This document shows, in pieces, positions 32,596 through 44,012 of a DNA stretch of 64,000 bases. A program made the position numbers and the translations under genes. How positions within the stretch are numbered: the first letter of the stretch is position 1; each line of letters opens with the position of its first letter. The notes under the pieces are model-generated. The model had not been told where the DNA came from and searched no databases. It saw only the letters and a list, made by a program, of their open reading frames with translations. Where the stretch lies: NCBI GenBank assembly GCA_037176725.1, contig JAZBRS010000044.1, positions 3,782,001 through 3,846,000 of the forward strand. Reading direction: 5' to 3'. The DNA comes from Posidonia oceanica. Taxonomy: Eukaryota > Streptophyta > Magnoliopsida > Alismatales > Posidoniaceae.

Positions 32596-35500
32596 TTTGA
32601 AGTTCTCGTTAATTTTTATTGTTGTGTATATCAGAATAAAATTCATGAAATGATATCGAAACTTAGCAAAATCAACCAATTTGGTATAAGTGAAATATTC
32701 AATTTCCTTTGTAATATAAATATTAAATATCAAAAGTATAATTTGACATACAATTGTGACCTAAGAAAAATTCAAGTAATAAGGTGAAGAATTTTACGTA
32801 ATGTTGGTTCATATTTTGTAGAACGGATATAATAACATAAAAATAATGAGTCTACATATTAAATAAGTTAATTTAATTTTTTTTTATATGTCAATATATG
32901 TTGATCATACAAATCCTACCATTGATCATGATCTATTTTATTTAAAGTACTATTACACGGAAATTCAAATGATAAACTACTTATCTTCTCAAAGGAGAAT
33001 AGTGATGGAGCTATAATTTTTTCAAGGTAATAGTCACATAAGTTTAGAAATTCATATACCATTTTCATAGTTTCCTTAGTGGTCAAGGAGACAAGGGCTA
33101 CAATTGCCATCATAAGTCAAAGATAAATACAAGTTATTGTAACACCTGAGGTCTTTGTGGGCTAGGCACGGGTTCTGGGCATGTTTTGATAGCTTGGAAC
33201 GCTGTAAGTTATTATTTTGAGATCTGGTTCCCACTCGGTTGTATTTTTTATTGATCGAGTTGTGAGCCCGGTTGAGTAGATTGGTGTTTGATTACCTTTA
33301 AATGTAATATTTTTCTGAGTAATCGAAGTGAATTTTTGGTGAATGTTTCCCTCTTTAGGTTCTCTATTCGGCGTAGTACGCCCATGCTTTTGCATTGGCT
33401 CATAGTGTCGTGATTTCTCGTTGGTATATTACATCGGAATTGTGCTTCAATAGGTTGCATCTCGTGAGTACGGGAAGCACGAGGTGGACAACCGCCCAAA
33501 CGCTACAGTGCTACCTTGTGACTCCCTTCTATATATTGTGCCCTCTTGTGATTACATGCTTTTGAATAATCACCTGTGACGACATTGTTCATGAACTATG
33601 CCGCACATGGGGCTTCTACAAGGAGGGCGAGAGGGGTGGCGTAGGAGGACAGTGCCACAGCCGAGAGAGAGGTGCTTGGGAGAGAAGGAGAAATCCAAGG
33701 GAAGAGAAGAGAGAAAGAATTGACAAGGAGAATCCAGAGAGTGGTAGAGACTGAGAGCTTGAAAGAGAGAGGATAAGTGGGAGAGGAGGCCGTCGTTGCA
33801 CGTCGTTGTCGCCGCCGCTCGCCATTGCTACCGTTGCCCCTGTTGCTACGTTGCTGCTATTGTGCTACCGAGCTACTGCTGGTACCGCTATGTTGCCGAG
33901 GAGTCGCTGTCGAGTGCCGCCACTGTCGTTGCTAGGTTGCTGTGACCGAGCGAGCACGAGTGTCGAACGTCGGTGAACGTACATGTTCTTCCTAGGATAT
34001 CCCTAGCTCTTTAAATTTTAAATGTATGGATTTTGCTTGGGATTCCGAGAATGGAATCCGTGGTGACGGCAGTTAGAGGTGGCTATGTGTGTGATGGGTT
34101 TCCGTGAGAGAATCCATCCCATTTGCTTGTTTTTCGGTGGTTTCTTTTGGGATTTGATTTATATGTACCTTGATGTGTGAATAATGGTTTAGATTCTTGT
34201 TTCCCTCGAGTTTTGTTGTGGTTATGCTCATTTATTGCAGGGTTTTCAAGTGTTTTGGTTTTGGCAGGTAATGCCCTATTTTTCTGTTGATGCAGCTATC
34301 GCACTAGGGGCATGAGTCCCTAGCATGGGTCAACCACACGCCCCGAGTGGTAGTGGTTGTAGTTGGCTTGGAGGTGTTTTTGAAATGATTTTCAAAAAAA
34401 AAAAAAAAACAAAAAGTATTTGAAAAGAAATGCATAAGTTTTGCAAAGGATTTCTGAGGTTTTGAGGGATCGAGAGGCTGAAGCTTCTGGCTAGTGGACC
34501 AGGGATGATTGATAACCGTCGATGATCGAGAACTAATTGCCTAGGACGAGGTCCAAGTTGTTTTGCCATGGTTTTCGAGGAACCAAGAGGGTCGTAGAAT
34601 CATACTGACAGACTATGGACGAGTGATACCTTTGGAGGGTTAGGTGCAAGTCTGTGGTTGAGGTTCCGTGGTTTTAGAGGACCAAAAGACCTTGAGTGAG
34701 GGTCTGCGGACCAAAAGACTAAGGGTGAGGTCGGAATGAGAGGGCTAAATAGTCTGGCCGACGGACCAGGGACGTGTGATACCCCTGGAGGGTCGAGAGT
34801 CAAATGAGTAGGCATGAGGTCTCAGAGAGTTGTATTAGTGGGACTAGGAGGTGAAAAAGTCATTTCATTGGTTAGGTGCAACAGTCCTGAAGACACTGAG
34901 AGAGCGGATCCTGTGTGTGTATTGCCCTGTGTGGACTTTTTGAGGGTTCTTAGAGTATGAACCCGAGGTGGAGAGCTCCCACACAGGGTGGCATTACCAC
35001 TACAGTGCAGTACGCCTTGGTGGCTACTTGTGGACCAATGTCGATGGCTTGAGGTCAGAGTGACTCGACAGGTTTTCTACTGTGTGTGAGTGTCTGGTTT
35101 TGTTGAATTTATGCTGATTTTGGACTTGATTTGGAGTAGAATTGCCAATTCAAGTTTGCATAAAGAGATTTTAAAAATACACGTTGTTTTGGTTCTAGAA
35201 AAGAGAAAATAATTTTGAAAAGTATATTTAAAAGATTTTATGCTTATCTGCGATAAGATCTTACAGGCTTGGTGACTTTACTGGTTCTAGATAGATTTAG
35301 TGATTATTTTTAGTTGATTATTTAAATTAAATTTCTTGTATTTCATTCTGAGTTATTTAGTAATTGATAGTTCTAGGAGTGTTAGGATTTTGACAGTTAT
35401 AAATTTGACTTTGAAAAGATTTATATTTCAAAAGGAATTTAATTTATGTGTATCTTATTTTGGACAACTCAAATAACTTTTTTAGTTCAATTATTGTGGT

Positions 35501-36031
35501 TCATTACTACTGAAGAAATTTAAAATTTAAGACCTCTCATGTGTTTGTTTGAGTAGTCTAATTAACACAACTCTATTAAGCCAAAAGGATGAAAGAGAAA
35601 AAACATGATTTCAAATGATTCCCTTTCTCATACCTCAAATCTCATCCCCTTCTTCTCCAAGTAATCCAAAAATAAACAAACAATCTATCAAGGTAATTGT
35701 TATTTATGAGGAAATTAACTTCAATGACTACATACGAATTGTAGAAGTTCTAGAACATTTGTTCTTATCTAATGTGGAGTTTTACAAATCAAACAACAAG
35801 AACATTCTAGTTCTGGAAGAAAATAGCTTTGGGTGGTTTGGTAATAAATGACAAAATGAGATAAAGAAATGCATTGATGTTGTGGTGGCTAACTAGCACG
35901 AGTATATTCTAGAGAATTATTTGCTTTTGACTTTGGAGTCTCTATTACTAGGTCAGCGGAACAAAGAATGTAGCCATTACTCCATTGCAATCACGTGGCT
36001 AACTAGCACAAGTATATTCTACCAACAGTTA
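32596..36031 (+). repeat. Long LTR-like repeat block, copy 1
   Basis: This block aligns with 48049-51532 and, from its middle, with 38204-40507. An internal unit starting TGTAACACCTGAGG at 33138 has the look of a Gypsy-type LTR start. It continues about 2.2 kb with a TATATATTG box near 33530, a GC-rich CCGCCG-type stretch near 33800, and AGGGATG / ACCCC motifs. The 3' end of the putative LTR is not certain and no internal retrotransposon genes follow. The 0.5 kb before the TG is shared with copy 3, so it was duplicated after insertion. No host gene is seen. Confidence 0.7.
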
Positions 36032-36289
36032 AGTAGGTTAAACATGATTCAAAGTTCAACTATAGTTTCTTCTCTTATGCTTGACATTTTTTATTGACAG
36101 TTTATGCAAACTTTAACTCCGGACGCTTGCTTTGTCAAACGTGGTAGGTGGGATTTTTCCTAGTAATTATTGTGTCCAACCCTTCTCGATGAATCCTGTG
36201 GAGACTCTACGTTTCTTTTTGCAAACAGTAAGCAAATATATTAAGATTATTTTAACTTTGAATATCACCGTCAAACAACAAAATAACAA

Positions 36290-37846
36290 GTTTTAGTTAC
36301 ATGTTCCCCAAAAAAAAATCCCAAATAGAGTAAGGATAATGCAAGCAATAGAGAACCCCAAAATTAAATAAATTTTTACATTCCAGAATCTCAACAAAAG
36401 CCAAGAAAAGATAATGTCCAGTCCAACTAAAATAAGTCAAAAGAAGAAAAATAACGAATCCCAGCAATATGTCAGTCGCCGGAACCAGTAGACGATGGGG
36501 CCAAGGAGTCATATGCGGCCTCAATAGGCTGGTGAGATGCGCAAGGCACAGACTCAGAGATCCCCGCAATTCCAATGGAAGTAGCAATATCATGGACAGC
36601 TTGAGCAGCTTGAGTTTGGTCCCACTCTTGCTGCATGTGCTGAATTGTATGAGAGAAGACCTCTGAATCATGCCTTGTGAGAAGGATATCTACCTAAGAA
36701 ATCAACAAATTGATAATCTGAAATATTTGTGAAAAAGAATTTCTACAATGAAAAATCATAGAGTTTCTATTTAACCAGATGCACCACATGGTAGCTAGCA
36801 CTAACATGTTCCAACATCGGACATTTAAATTGAATTTGGCCTAGGCAGACAAAGAGAAAATTTCATAGGTTATTCATACAATTAGTGTTATGCAGGAAAA
36901 ACGCCCACACACCCTCAGTAACTCGGCAATGCAAAAAAATATGCACAGTAGATTCCACGGCACAGCTACAAAAAGCACATACTGTTGAACCTAACCATCC
37001 TTTTTTAACTAGATTTTAACGAGATAAAATTTTATCATGAGTAACTAGTCACGTAAAAACTTTAATCTAGAGGGGTGCACTGCATTTCCAGATGTTATTT
37101 CCATATTGGGATCGAAGACCGCCATCATTTAATATTGCATAACATGATTTAACAGTGAAAATGTTATTAGAAGATGCAGGTCAAGTAATAGAATCATCAT
37201 CTGAACTTAGCACAAGAGACTCCATGATAATGTTAAATTCATGCAGCTGTTGAAGAAGTTTGTTAGCTATAAGGGAAGTCAGATCAATAGACATGAATAA
37301 GCTCCAAATATTGCTCCTAAACTTAAAGAGAGTTCTAGCCACAATGAGCTTTTTACCTACTGTTAACTGATAAAGATCTTGCAAAGCATATTTCAAAGTT
37401 ATACCATTAGTCCATCTATTTTCCCAAAATATAGTTTGCTCTCCATTATTAACCCTAAATCTTGCAAAGGCACAAAGGACTGGTTGGCACGATCTAAGCT
37501 CCTGCCACAGGGGAGAACAGTTCCCAGAGGCCACATTAAGCAAAGCACCAGCCTGAAACCTAGTAAAATATCTACTTCTAACTAGGTATGGCCATTTGAG
37601 ATGTGGGTTATTAGAAAAAAGTTGCCAAAGCAATTTGCATTTCAGAGCTAGACTAAAGTTCCTTAAATTGATTATGCCCAAGCCATCTTGATCCTTACTT
37701 CTACAAATGGTTTTCCATTTAGCTAAGTAATATCCTCTTGAAGAGCAAGAGGGGGACTTCCAAAGAAAACAACACCTGATTTTATCCACCTCACGCTTTA
37801 CTTTGACAGGAAGATGAAGAACAGACAGGTAATAAGTAGGAATGGC
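36290..37846 (-). mobile_element. 5'-truncated LINE fragment
   Basis: Read on the minus strand, it starts within RT at IPTYYLSVLHLPVKVKREVD, continues DKIRCCFLWKSPSCS, NLRNFSLALKCKLLWQLF and a zf-RVT-like region (from about 37170 down, broken by stops), and ends with the HTIQHMQQEWDQTQ tail near 36630. It is the same family as the LINE at 22060-29004 but keeps the block that the first LINE lost. Its 5' end abuts LTR-like sequence at 37847. No A-tail or target-site duplication could be defined. Confidence 0.85.
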
Positions 37847-38203
37847 GGCTGCTTGTGGGCCAATGTCGATCGCTTGGAGTCAAAGTGACTCGACAGGTTT
37901 TTTACTATATGTGTGAGTGTGTAGTTTTGTTAGATTTGTGCTGGTTTTGGACTTGATTTGGAGTAGAATTGCCAATTCAAGTGTGCAGAAAGAGATTTTA
38001 AAAAAGTACGTGGTTTTGATTCTAGAAAATAGAAAATAATTTTGAAAAGTATATTAAAAAAATTTTATGCTTATTTGCGATAGGATCTTGCAGGTTTGGT
38101 GACTTTACAGGTTCTAGGTAGATTTAGTGATTATTTTTAGTTCATTATTTAAATTAAATTTCTTGTATTTATTTCTAAGTTATTTAATAATTGATAGTCC
38201 TAG
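37847..38203 (+). repeat. Partial LTR-like copy (2a)
   Basis: This matches about 35028-35380 of copy 1, starting at CTTGTGGGCCAATGTCGAT. It breaks at GATAGTCCTAGA, where it runs straight into an earlier part of the same repeat (GAGCATGAGCAGGAGAGG). It is a tandem partial copy produced by unequal or microhomology joining. Confidence 0.8.
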
Positions 38204-40507
38204 AGAGCATGAGCAGGAGAGGAGGCCGTCATTGCACATCGTTGTCGCCGCCGCTCATCATTGCTATAGCCGCCTCTGTTGCTGTGCTGCTGCTGCTGTG
38301 CTGTCGAGCTATTGCTGCTACCGCTATGTTGCCGAGGAGTCGTTGTCGAGTGCCGCCACTATCGTTGCCAGGTTGCTGTGATCGAGCGAGTGCAAGAGTC
38401 GAACGTTGGTGAAGGTACACGTTCTACCTATGATATCCCTCGCTCTTTAAATTATAAATGTATGGGTTTTGCTTGGGATTTCGAGAATGGAATCCGTGGT
38501 GACGGCAGTCTGAGGTGGCAACGTGTGTGATGGGTTTCCATGAGAGAATCCATCCCATTTGCATGTTTTTCGGTGGTTTCTTTTTGGATTTGATTTATAT
38601 GTACCTTGATGTGTGAATCATGGTTTAGATTCTTGTTTCCCTCGAGTTTTGTTATGGTTATGCTCATTTATTGCAGGGTTTTCGAGTGTTTTTGTTTTGG
38701 GCGAGTAATGCCCTGTTTTTTTGCTGATGCGGCTACTGCACTGGGGGCATGGGGACCAGCACATGTCCCTAGCATGGGTCAACCACATGGCCCCCTGTGG
38801 TTGTGGTTGCAGTTGGCTTGAAGGTGTTTTTGGTGATGTTTTTGAAATGATTTTCAATTAGTTTTTTTTTTCAAAAAGGATTTGAAAAGAAATACATAAT
38901 TTGCAAAGGTTTTCTAAGATTTTGAGGGATCAAGAGGCTGAAGCTTCTGGTCGACGGACTAGGGATGATGGATACCCCTGGATGATCGAGAACCAATTGC
39001 CTAGGATGAGGTCTGAGTTGTTTTGCCATGGTTTTCGAAGAACCATGAGGGTCGTAGGATCGTACTGACACACCAGGAATGAGTGATACCTCTAGAGGGT
39101 TAGGTGTGAGTATGAGGTTGAGGTTTCGTGATTTTAGAGGATCAAAAGACCTTAGGTGAGAGTCTACGAACCAAAAGACTAAGGGTGAGGTTGAAATGAG
39201 AGGGCTAAATAGTCTAGCCAACGAATCAAGGACGAGTAGTAGCCCTAGAGGGTCAAGAGTCAAATGAGTAGGCATGAGGTCTCTGGAAGTTGTATTGGCG
39301 GAATGAGGTGGTGAAAAAGTCCAGTCGTTGGTTAGGTGCAACAGTTTAGAAGACACCGAGAGAGCAGACCCTGTGTGTGTATTGCCCTGTGTGGACTTTT
39401 TGTGGGTTTTTAGAGTATGAACCCAGGGTGGAGAGCTCTTGTATAGAGTGGCTTTACCGTGGCAGTGCAGTACGCCTTGACGGCTACTTGTAGGTTAATG
39501 TCGATCGCTTGGGGTTAGAGTAACTTGAGAGGCTTTCGACTGTGTGTGAGTGTGTGGTTTTATTGGATTTGTGCTGGTTTTGGACTTGATTTGGAGTAGA
39601 ATTGCCAATTCAAGTGTGCATAAAGAGATTTTAAAAATGCACATGGTTTTGGTTCTGGGAAAGAGAAAATAATTTTAAAAAGTATATTTAAAAGATTTTA
39701 TACTTATCTGCGATAGGATCTTGCAGGTTTTGTGACTTTACAAGTTCTGGGTAGATTTAGTGATTATTTTTAGTTGATTATTTAAATTAAATTTCTTGTA
39801 TTTATTTCTGAGTTATTTAATAATTGATAGTCCTAGGAGTGTTAGGATTTTGAACTGTCACAAATGGATCTTGACAGTTATAAATTTGACTTTGAAAAGA
39901 TTTATATTTCAAAAGGAATTTAATTTATGTGTATTTTATTTCGGACAACTCAAATAACTTTTTTAGTTCAATTAGTGTGGTTCATTACTATTCAAGAAAT
40001 TTAAAATTTAAGACCTCTCCTGCGTTTGTTTGAGCAGTCTAATTAATGCGACTCAATCAAGCCAAAAGGAATGAAAGTGAAAAAACATGGTTTCAAACGA
40101 TTTCCTTTATCATACCTCAAATCTCATCCCCTTCTTCTCCAAGTAATCCAAAATAAACAAACAGTCTCTTAGGGCAATTGTTATTTATGAGGAGCTTAAC
40201 TTCAATGACTAAAGACAAATTGTAGAAGTTCTAGAACATTTGTTCTTATCTAATGTGGGGTTTTAGAAATCAAACAACAAGAACATTCTAGTTTCAGAAG
40301 AAAATAGCTTTTGGTGGTTTGGTAATAAATGACAAAATGAGATAAAGAAATGCATTGACATTGTGGTGGCTAACTAGCACGAGTATATTCTAGAGAATTA
40401 TTTGCTTTTGACTTTGGAGTCTCTATTACTAGGTCAGTGGAACAAAGAACGTAGCCATTACTCCATTGCAGTCATGTGGCTAACTAGCACAAGTATATTC
40501 TACCAAC
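38204..40507 (+). repeat. Long LTR-like repeat block, copy 2
   Basis: The copy begins internally at GAGCATGAGC (equivalent to 49226), so the TGTAACACC start is missing. It runs to TATTCTACCAACA. A short piece of shared flank (AACGTGGTAGGTGGG to GACTCCACG) recurs at about 40556-40632 and 36139-36212. No gene is seen. Confidence 0.8.
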
Positions 40508-40639
40508 AAATCAATCATGTTTATAAATTTGACTTTGAAAAGATTTATATTTTCAAACGTGGTAGGTGGGATTTTTCCTAGTAATTATTGTGTCCAACCC
40601 TTCTCGATGAATCCTGCAGAGACTCCACGTAACTGGGCA

Positions 40640-42490
40640 TGTCATATATAAAAAACTACGAGAAAGGGAAGGACAAGTTGGGTGCTAGATATTCATATTT
40701 TGGCTAGCAAAATTCGTTATTCAAAATTAAGTTTTCAAACAAGAACACCAGCAGCACGAAGGTAGGCAAATGCTCAGGCAAAAAGAAAATATATTGAAAT
40801 CAAATTTCTTATAAAAAAAAGATATCATTTTTTTATTATACTCAAACAATCACAAAGATACGAAATCTAGTTTTTTTTTTTCAATAGAAGTTATTGTCAA
40901 AATAGTGAAAAAAATACTCATGCCTATGAAGAGTCTAAATAAACAAGAGAAGAAAATTCCAACTTTGACTTGTAAATTACTTTTGAATATAAAGGCTTTC
41001 AATACACATCCCAAATTCCACTTCAAAGAGAAATACCCTACCTCCAAATTATACAGAATATTTGTTCAAATCTGGGTTAGGTGATTAGAATGAACAAATG
41101 TGCAACGATCAGTATGAACTGTCAATGGTGTAGAGAAATAGCAAAAAGATACACACAACACTACCTTATTTACCTTGAAGCAAGCAAAACTAAATATGGA
41201 AGTACCATTTACATTTATGGCAGTTGATATCTAGTAATTACAAGCATATTGCATTTACATATATGTCACTTGATATCTTATTAACATGCATACTAGTGAC
41301 AAATAGACTGATATAAAGATGTACAAAACCAAAGGATGTGTTGCACTCTTACCAAACAGAAGTAAGACATGGAATTCCAATGGTAGAGCTAGTGTCATTC
41401 AAAACGTAAACAACAACAGGAGGTTTAGAAACAACAAGTACCATGGGAAGAAAATTAGGAGATTTTGTTCCAACTTTTATTGGGGAAGAGGGAAGAATAT
41501 ATTTTTCACTAGATTTGGAAAAAACAAAACAACAACACTTTCATTGGTGCTAGAAACAAAGAAATGAAATTTTTAGAGTTTCAGAATTGTACCTTGTGAT
41601 GGAGCAGAAACTTGAGGGGATATGATCTCCACTTGTTGTTGTATATGCAATTAGAGATCGATCTAGTGGGATGAGAAGATATAAACAAAGAAATACATGA
41701 GATCACAACAATGGAGCAGTTGCCTCGATCTCCATGTTGAGATATGTGGAGAAGGACATCTTTGGAATGATGAGATTGTTTGAAATGGTGGAGACGAGAA
41801 GGATCATTGGTGGCATAGAAGGGGTGGCCATCACGGTGGTGGTAGAGGTAGAGAAGGAGAGACGGTGGTTGCAGAGGTCCAATGGTGGTGGTGGATTTCA
41901 TTGGAGAAGGAGATCGAGAGAAGAGAACAAAGATAAACAATAGTTGGGAAGAGAGCATTTTCTTTCCTACAATACATAGAGGCTTGACACCCGTTGGCTA
42001 TTGTATAGAATACAATGGAGGTGGAATACTACAATCTATTAAATAAAAAGCTGACAAATTTAATATCTCTACCCCTCGGCTATAGTTCGTATTTTACTAG
42101 TGCATTCTAAATTGAAAAGAACTCGAAACTACAAACATAAATTATAGTGAACTAAACGGAACTAACTTTTCCTTTCTTGATCTTCACTGAGAAGATTAGA
42201 CATTGACAATAATTAAAGTCTCAGACCATTTTCCAAGTACCACTTTAAAACAATTTACCTTTCAGGATAATATTCTCATAGATATCATTATGGAATTCTA
42301 GAGTCGGTGTCCAAGCATCTTGTTGGCTACAAATTACCGTCTTTGAAGAATTGTAAACTTTTGAATCAACAAGATCTATAACAAAAAGAGAGAAAAGAAT
42401 AGAAAAGTTTTAATGAAACACAATATATCACTTTAAATATTTCTTCGAAGATTACAAAAATAATATCTTAGTTACACAATATATCAGAGT
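40640..42490. other. Unassigned AT-rich region
   Basis: The longest minus-strand frame (41581-41958, 125 codons) has no recognisable domain and is His/Ser-rich. Its other strand is a GGTGG-rich stretch, so I do not call it a gene. The sequence TTTTACTAGTG near 42093-42103 resembles a CACTA terminus, but no partner was found. I see nothing else supportable. Confidence 0.5.
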
Positions 42491-42494
42491 TTTA

Positions 42495-42983
42495 GCTCCT
42501 GTTTGGATCCAGAATATGTACTAAAATAAACCTAAAATAGGAATTACTATTCCGTTTGGTTGTATAAAAATTAGAATAAACTCAGAATAGTAATTCCTAT
42601 TCTGATGTACTTATTTCCGAATAGCTATTTCGCGGGAATGGTGGAATAAAGTTATCCCGCTAAGTTATTCTGATACACGTATGTATACAGTGTATTTATT
42701 TTTTGTTTAAAAATTAATACATATATAATTTGATGTATACATATTTTAAATTATATATATATCTTAATAATCAAGTTGATTATTGTTAATCTACATATTT
42801 TCCACTTATTCCAACACATATTCTGATATTTATTCTACTTTTCATTTAAAATAGAATATCTCCTTATACATACTTATTTATCTTTAAAAAAAATTTACTT
42901 GTAAAATAAATAATAATACTATCAGAATACTAATACTACTTTCTACTTATTCATACTTTCTTATTCTACATTCAAAGAGGGGC
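42495..42983. mobile_element. Tourist-like MITE (PIF/Harbinger)
   Basis: The terminal inverted repeats are GCTCCTGTTTGGATCCAGAA at the left and TTCTACATTCAAAGAGGGGC at the right. The TTA target-site duplication is at 42492-42494 and 42984-42986. At 489 bp and AT-rich it has no coding capacity. A second family member begins at 53780. It lies just downstream (minus sense) of DUF1645 gene 3. Confidence 0.85.
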
Positions 42984-43240
42984 TTAAAGTCTTGGTACAA
43001 AACCTTTCTTCCTAAAATATATACTAGCTCCACATGATATTAGATATGGAGACCTCAATCCATCATTTAGCTAATATCACTCCATAACCATCTTCATCTC
43101 CTTAATTCCTCGCTAAGTACAAGAGGCCCATTTACAACAAAAAAAGGGGTCACTTTAACTAACACCTCGCTTTTTCAAGAAGCACAAACATAAAAATACA
43201 TTTTTATACAAAAAGCAAAAAAAGAGAAGAAAATATACAT

Positions 43241-43957
43241 CTAGAGGAAGGGACGTAAGTTCCTTCCAGCCGGAAAAAATCCCACCAAATCCGTCCGGTA
43301 CGGCAGAAACGACGCTCTCCGGCGATCTCCGTCCTTTCTATAATACTCCATACCCCTAACACCACCACCACCACCACATTTCCCCTTCTTCTCTTTCACC
43401 ACCACCGCCTTCGCCGCCATCGTCTTCGTCGCCGGTGCAAGGATTGTAGGCAGGAAGTAGAACTTCTGCTTCCCATCGCTCCGGCTCCGTCCGAAAACCA
43501 GGTCCCGGAAGCTCCACCTCCTCCAGAAGCTGCTCCCCATCGACTTACACTTCTTGATCACCTTCGCCGAGTCCACCATCGCAGACCCATTCCCACCTGG
43601 TCTCCACACGCAGTACGTGTCCGGTGGAACCCCGTCGAGATCGTCGTCCTCCGACGAGTCCGAGTCGGAGTCGCAGTCGTCGGACTCGTCCACCACATTC
43701 ATGATCTTCTTCTCCTCCCCGAAGACAGGGTAGGAAGGGTGGTGGTTGGAAGGGTTTCTGGAGACGAAGGGAGAGAACTCGAAATCGAAGTTGGGTAATT
43801 GGTAGTCTCTGTCGAAATCAGCAGATGATGAGAAGGATGATGGTGGCTTCAGAGCTGTGGTGGAGAAGTTCCGGAAGCTTGGGCAGGCCATGGTCTCCTC
43901 CTCCAGCCGACCATCCTCTTCTTCTACTCCTTGGGTTCTTGCTTTCTCTTCCAACAT
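43241..43957 (-). CDS. DUF1645 family protein, gene 3
   Basis: This intronless frame is 238 codons from MLEEKARTQGVEEEDGRLEE; an alternative start MACPSF (43891) has ATGG context with A at -3. The open frame extends to a Met at 44080, but that part overlaps the likely promoter, since a TATA box lies at 43998-44005. Motifs match gene 2 almost residue for residue: NFDFEFSPF, YPVFGEEK, PPDTYCVWRPGG, KKCKSMGSSFWRRW, FRDLVFGRSRSDGKQKF, FLPYRTDLVGFFPAG. It has only a short Asp/Ser run where gene 2 has a long one. No lesions are visible, so it is probably functional. The function of the family is not established. Confidence 0.85.
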   Translation of the reverse strand: MLEEKARTQGVEEEDGRLEEETMACPSFRNFSTTALKPPSSFSSSADFDRDYQLPNFDFEFSPFVSRNPSNHHPSYPVFGEEKKIMNVVDESDDCDSDSDSSEDDDLDGVPPDTYCVWRPGGNGSAMVDSAKVIKKCKSMGSSFWRRWSFRDLVFGRSRSDGKQKFYFLPTILAPATKTMAAKAVVVKEKKGKCGGGGGVRGMEYYRKDGDRRRASFLPYRTDLVGFFPAGRNLRPFL

Positions 43958-43997
43958 ATTCTTCTTCTTCTGATACGAATTGGTGGAGAATTGCTTG

Positions 43998-44005
43998 GAT
44001 TTATA
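43998..44005 (-). promoter_or_regulatory. TATA box of DUF1645 gene 3
   Basis: TATAAATC lies about 41 bp upstream of the MLEEK start and about 107 bp upstream of MACPSF. With initiation about 30 bp downstream, the MLEEK leader would be very short, which is a point in favour of the MACPSF start. Confidence 0.6.
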
Positions 44006-44012
44006 GTTGGAG

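Noticed and set aside
41581..41958. 125-codon minus-strand open frame
   Set aside because: There is no recognisable domain, the composition is low-complexity, and it is an antisense image of a GGTGG-rich stretch. Not enough to call a gene.
42055..42103. TTTTACTAGTG as a CACTA-type right terminus
   Set aside because: I found no matching left terminus or subterminal array within several kb, so this short match is likely chance.
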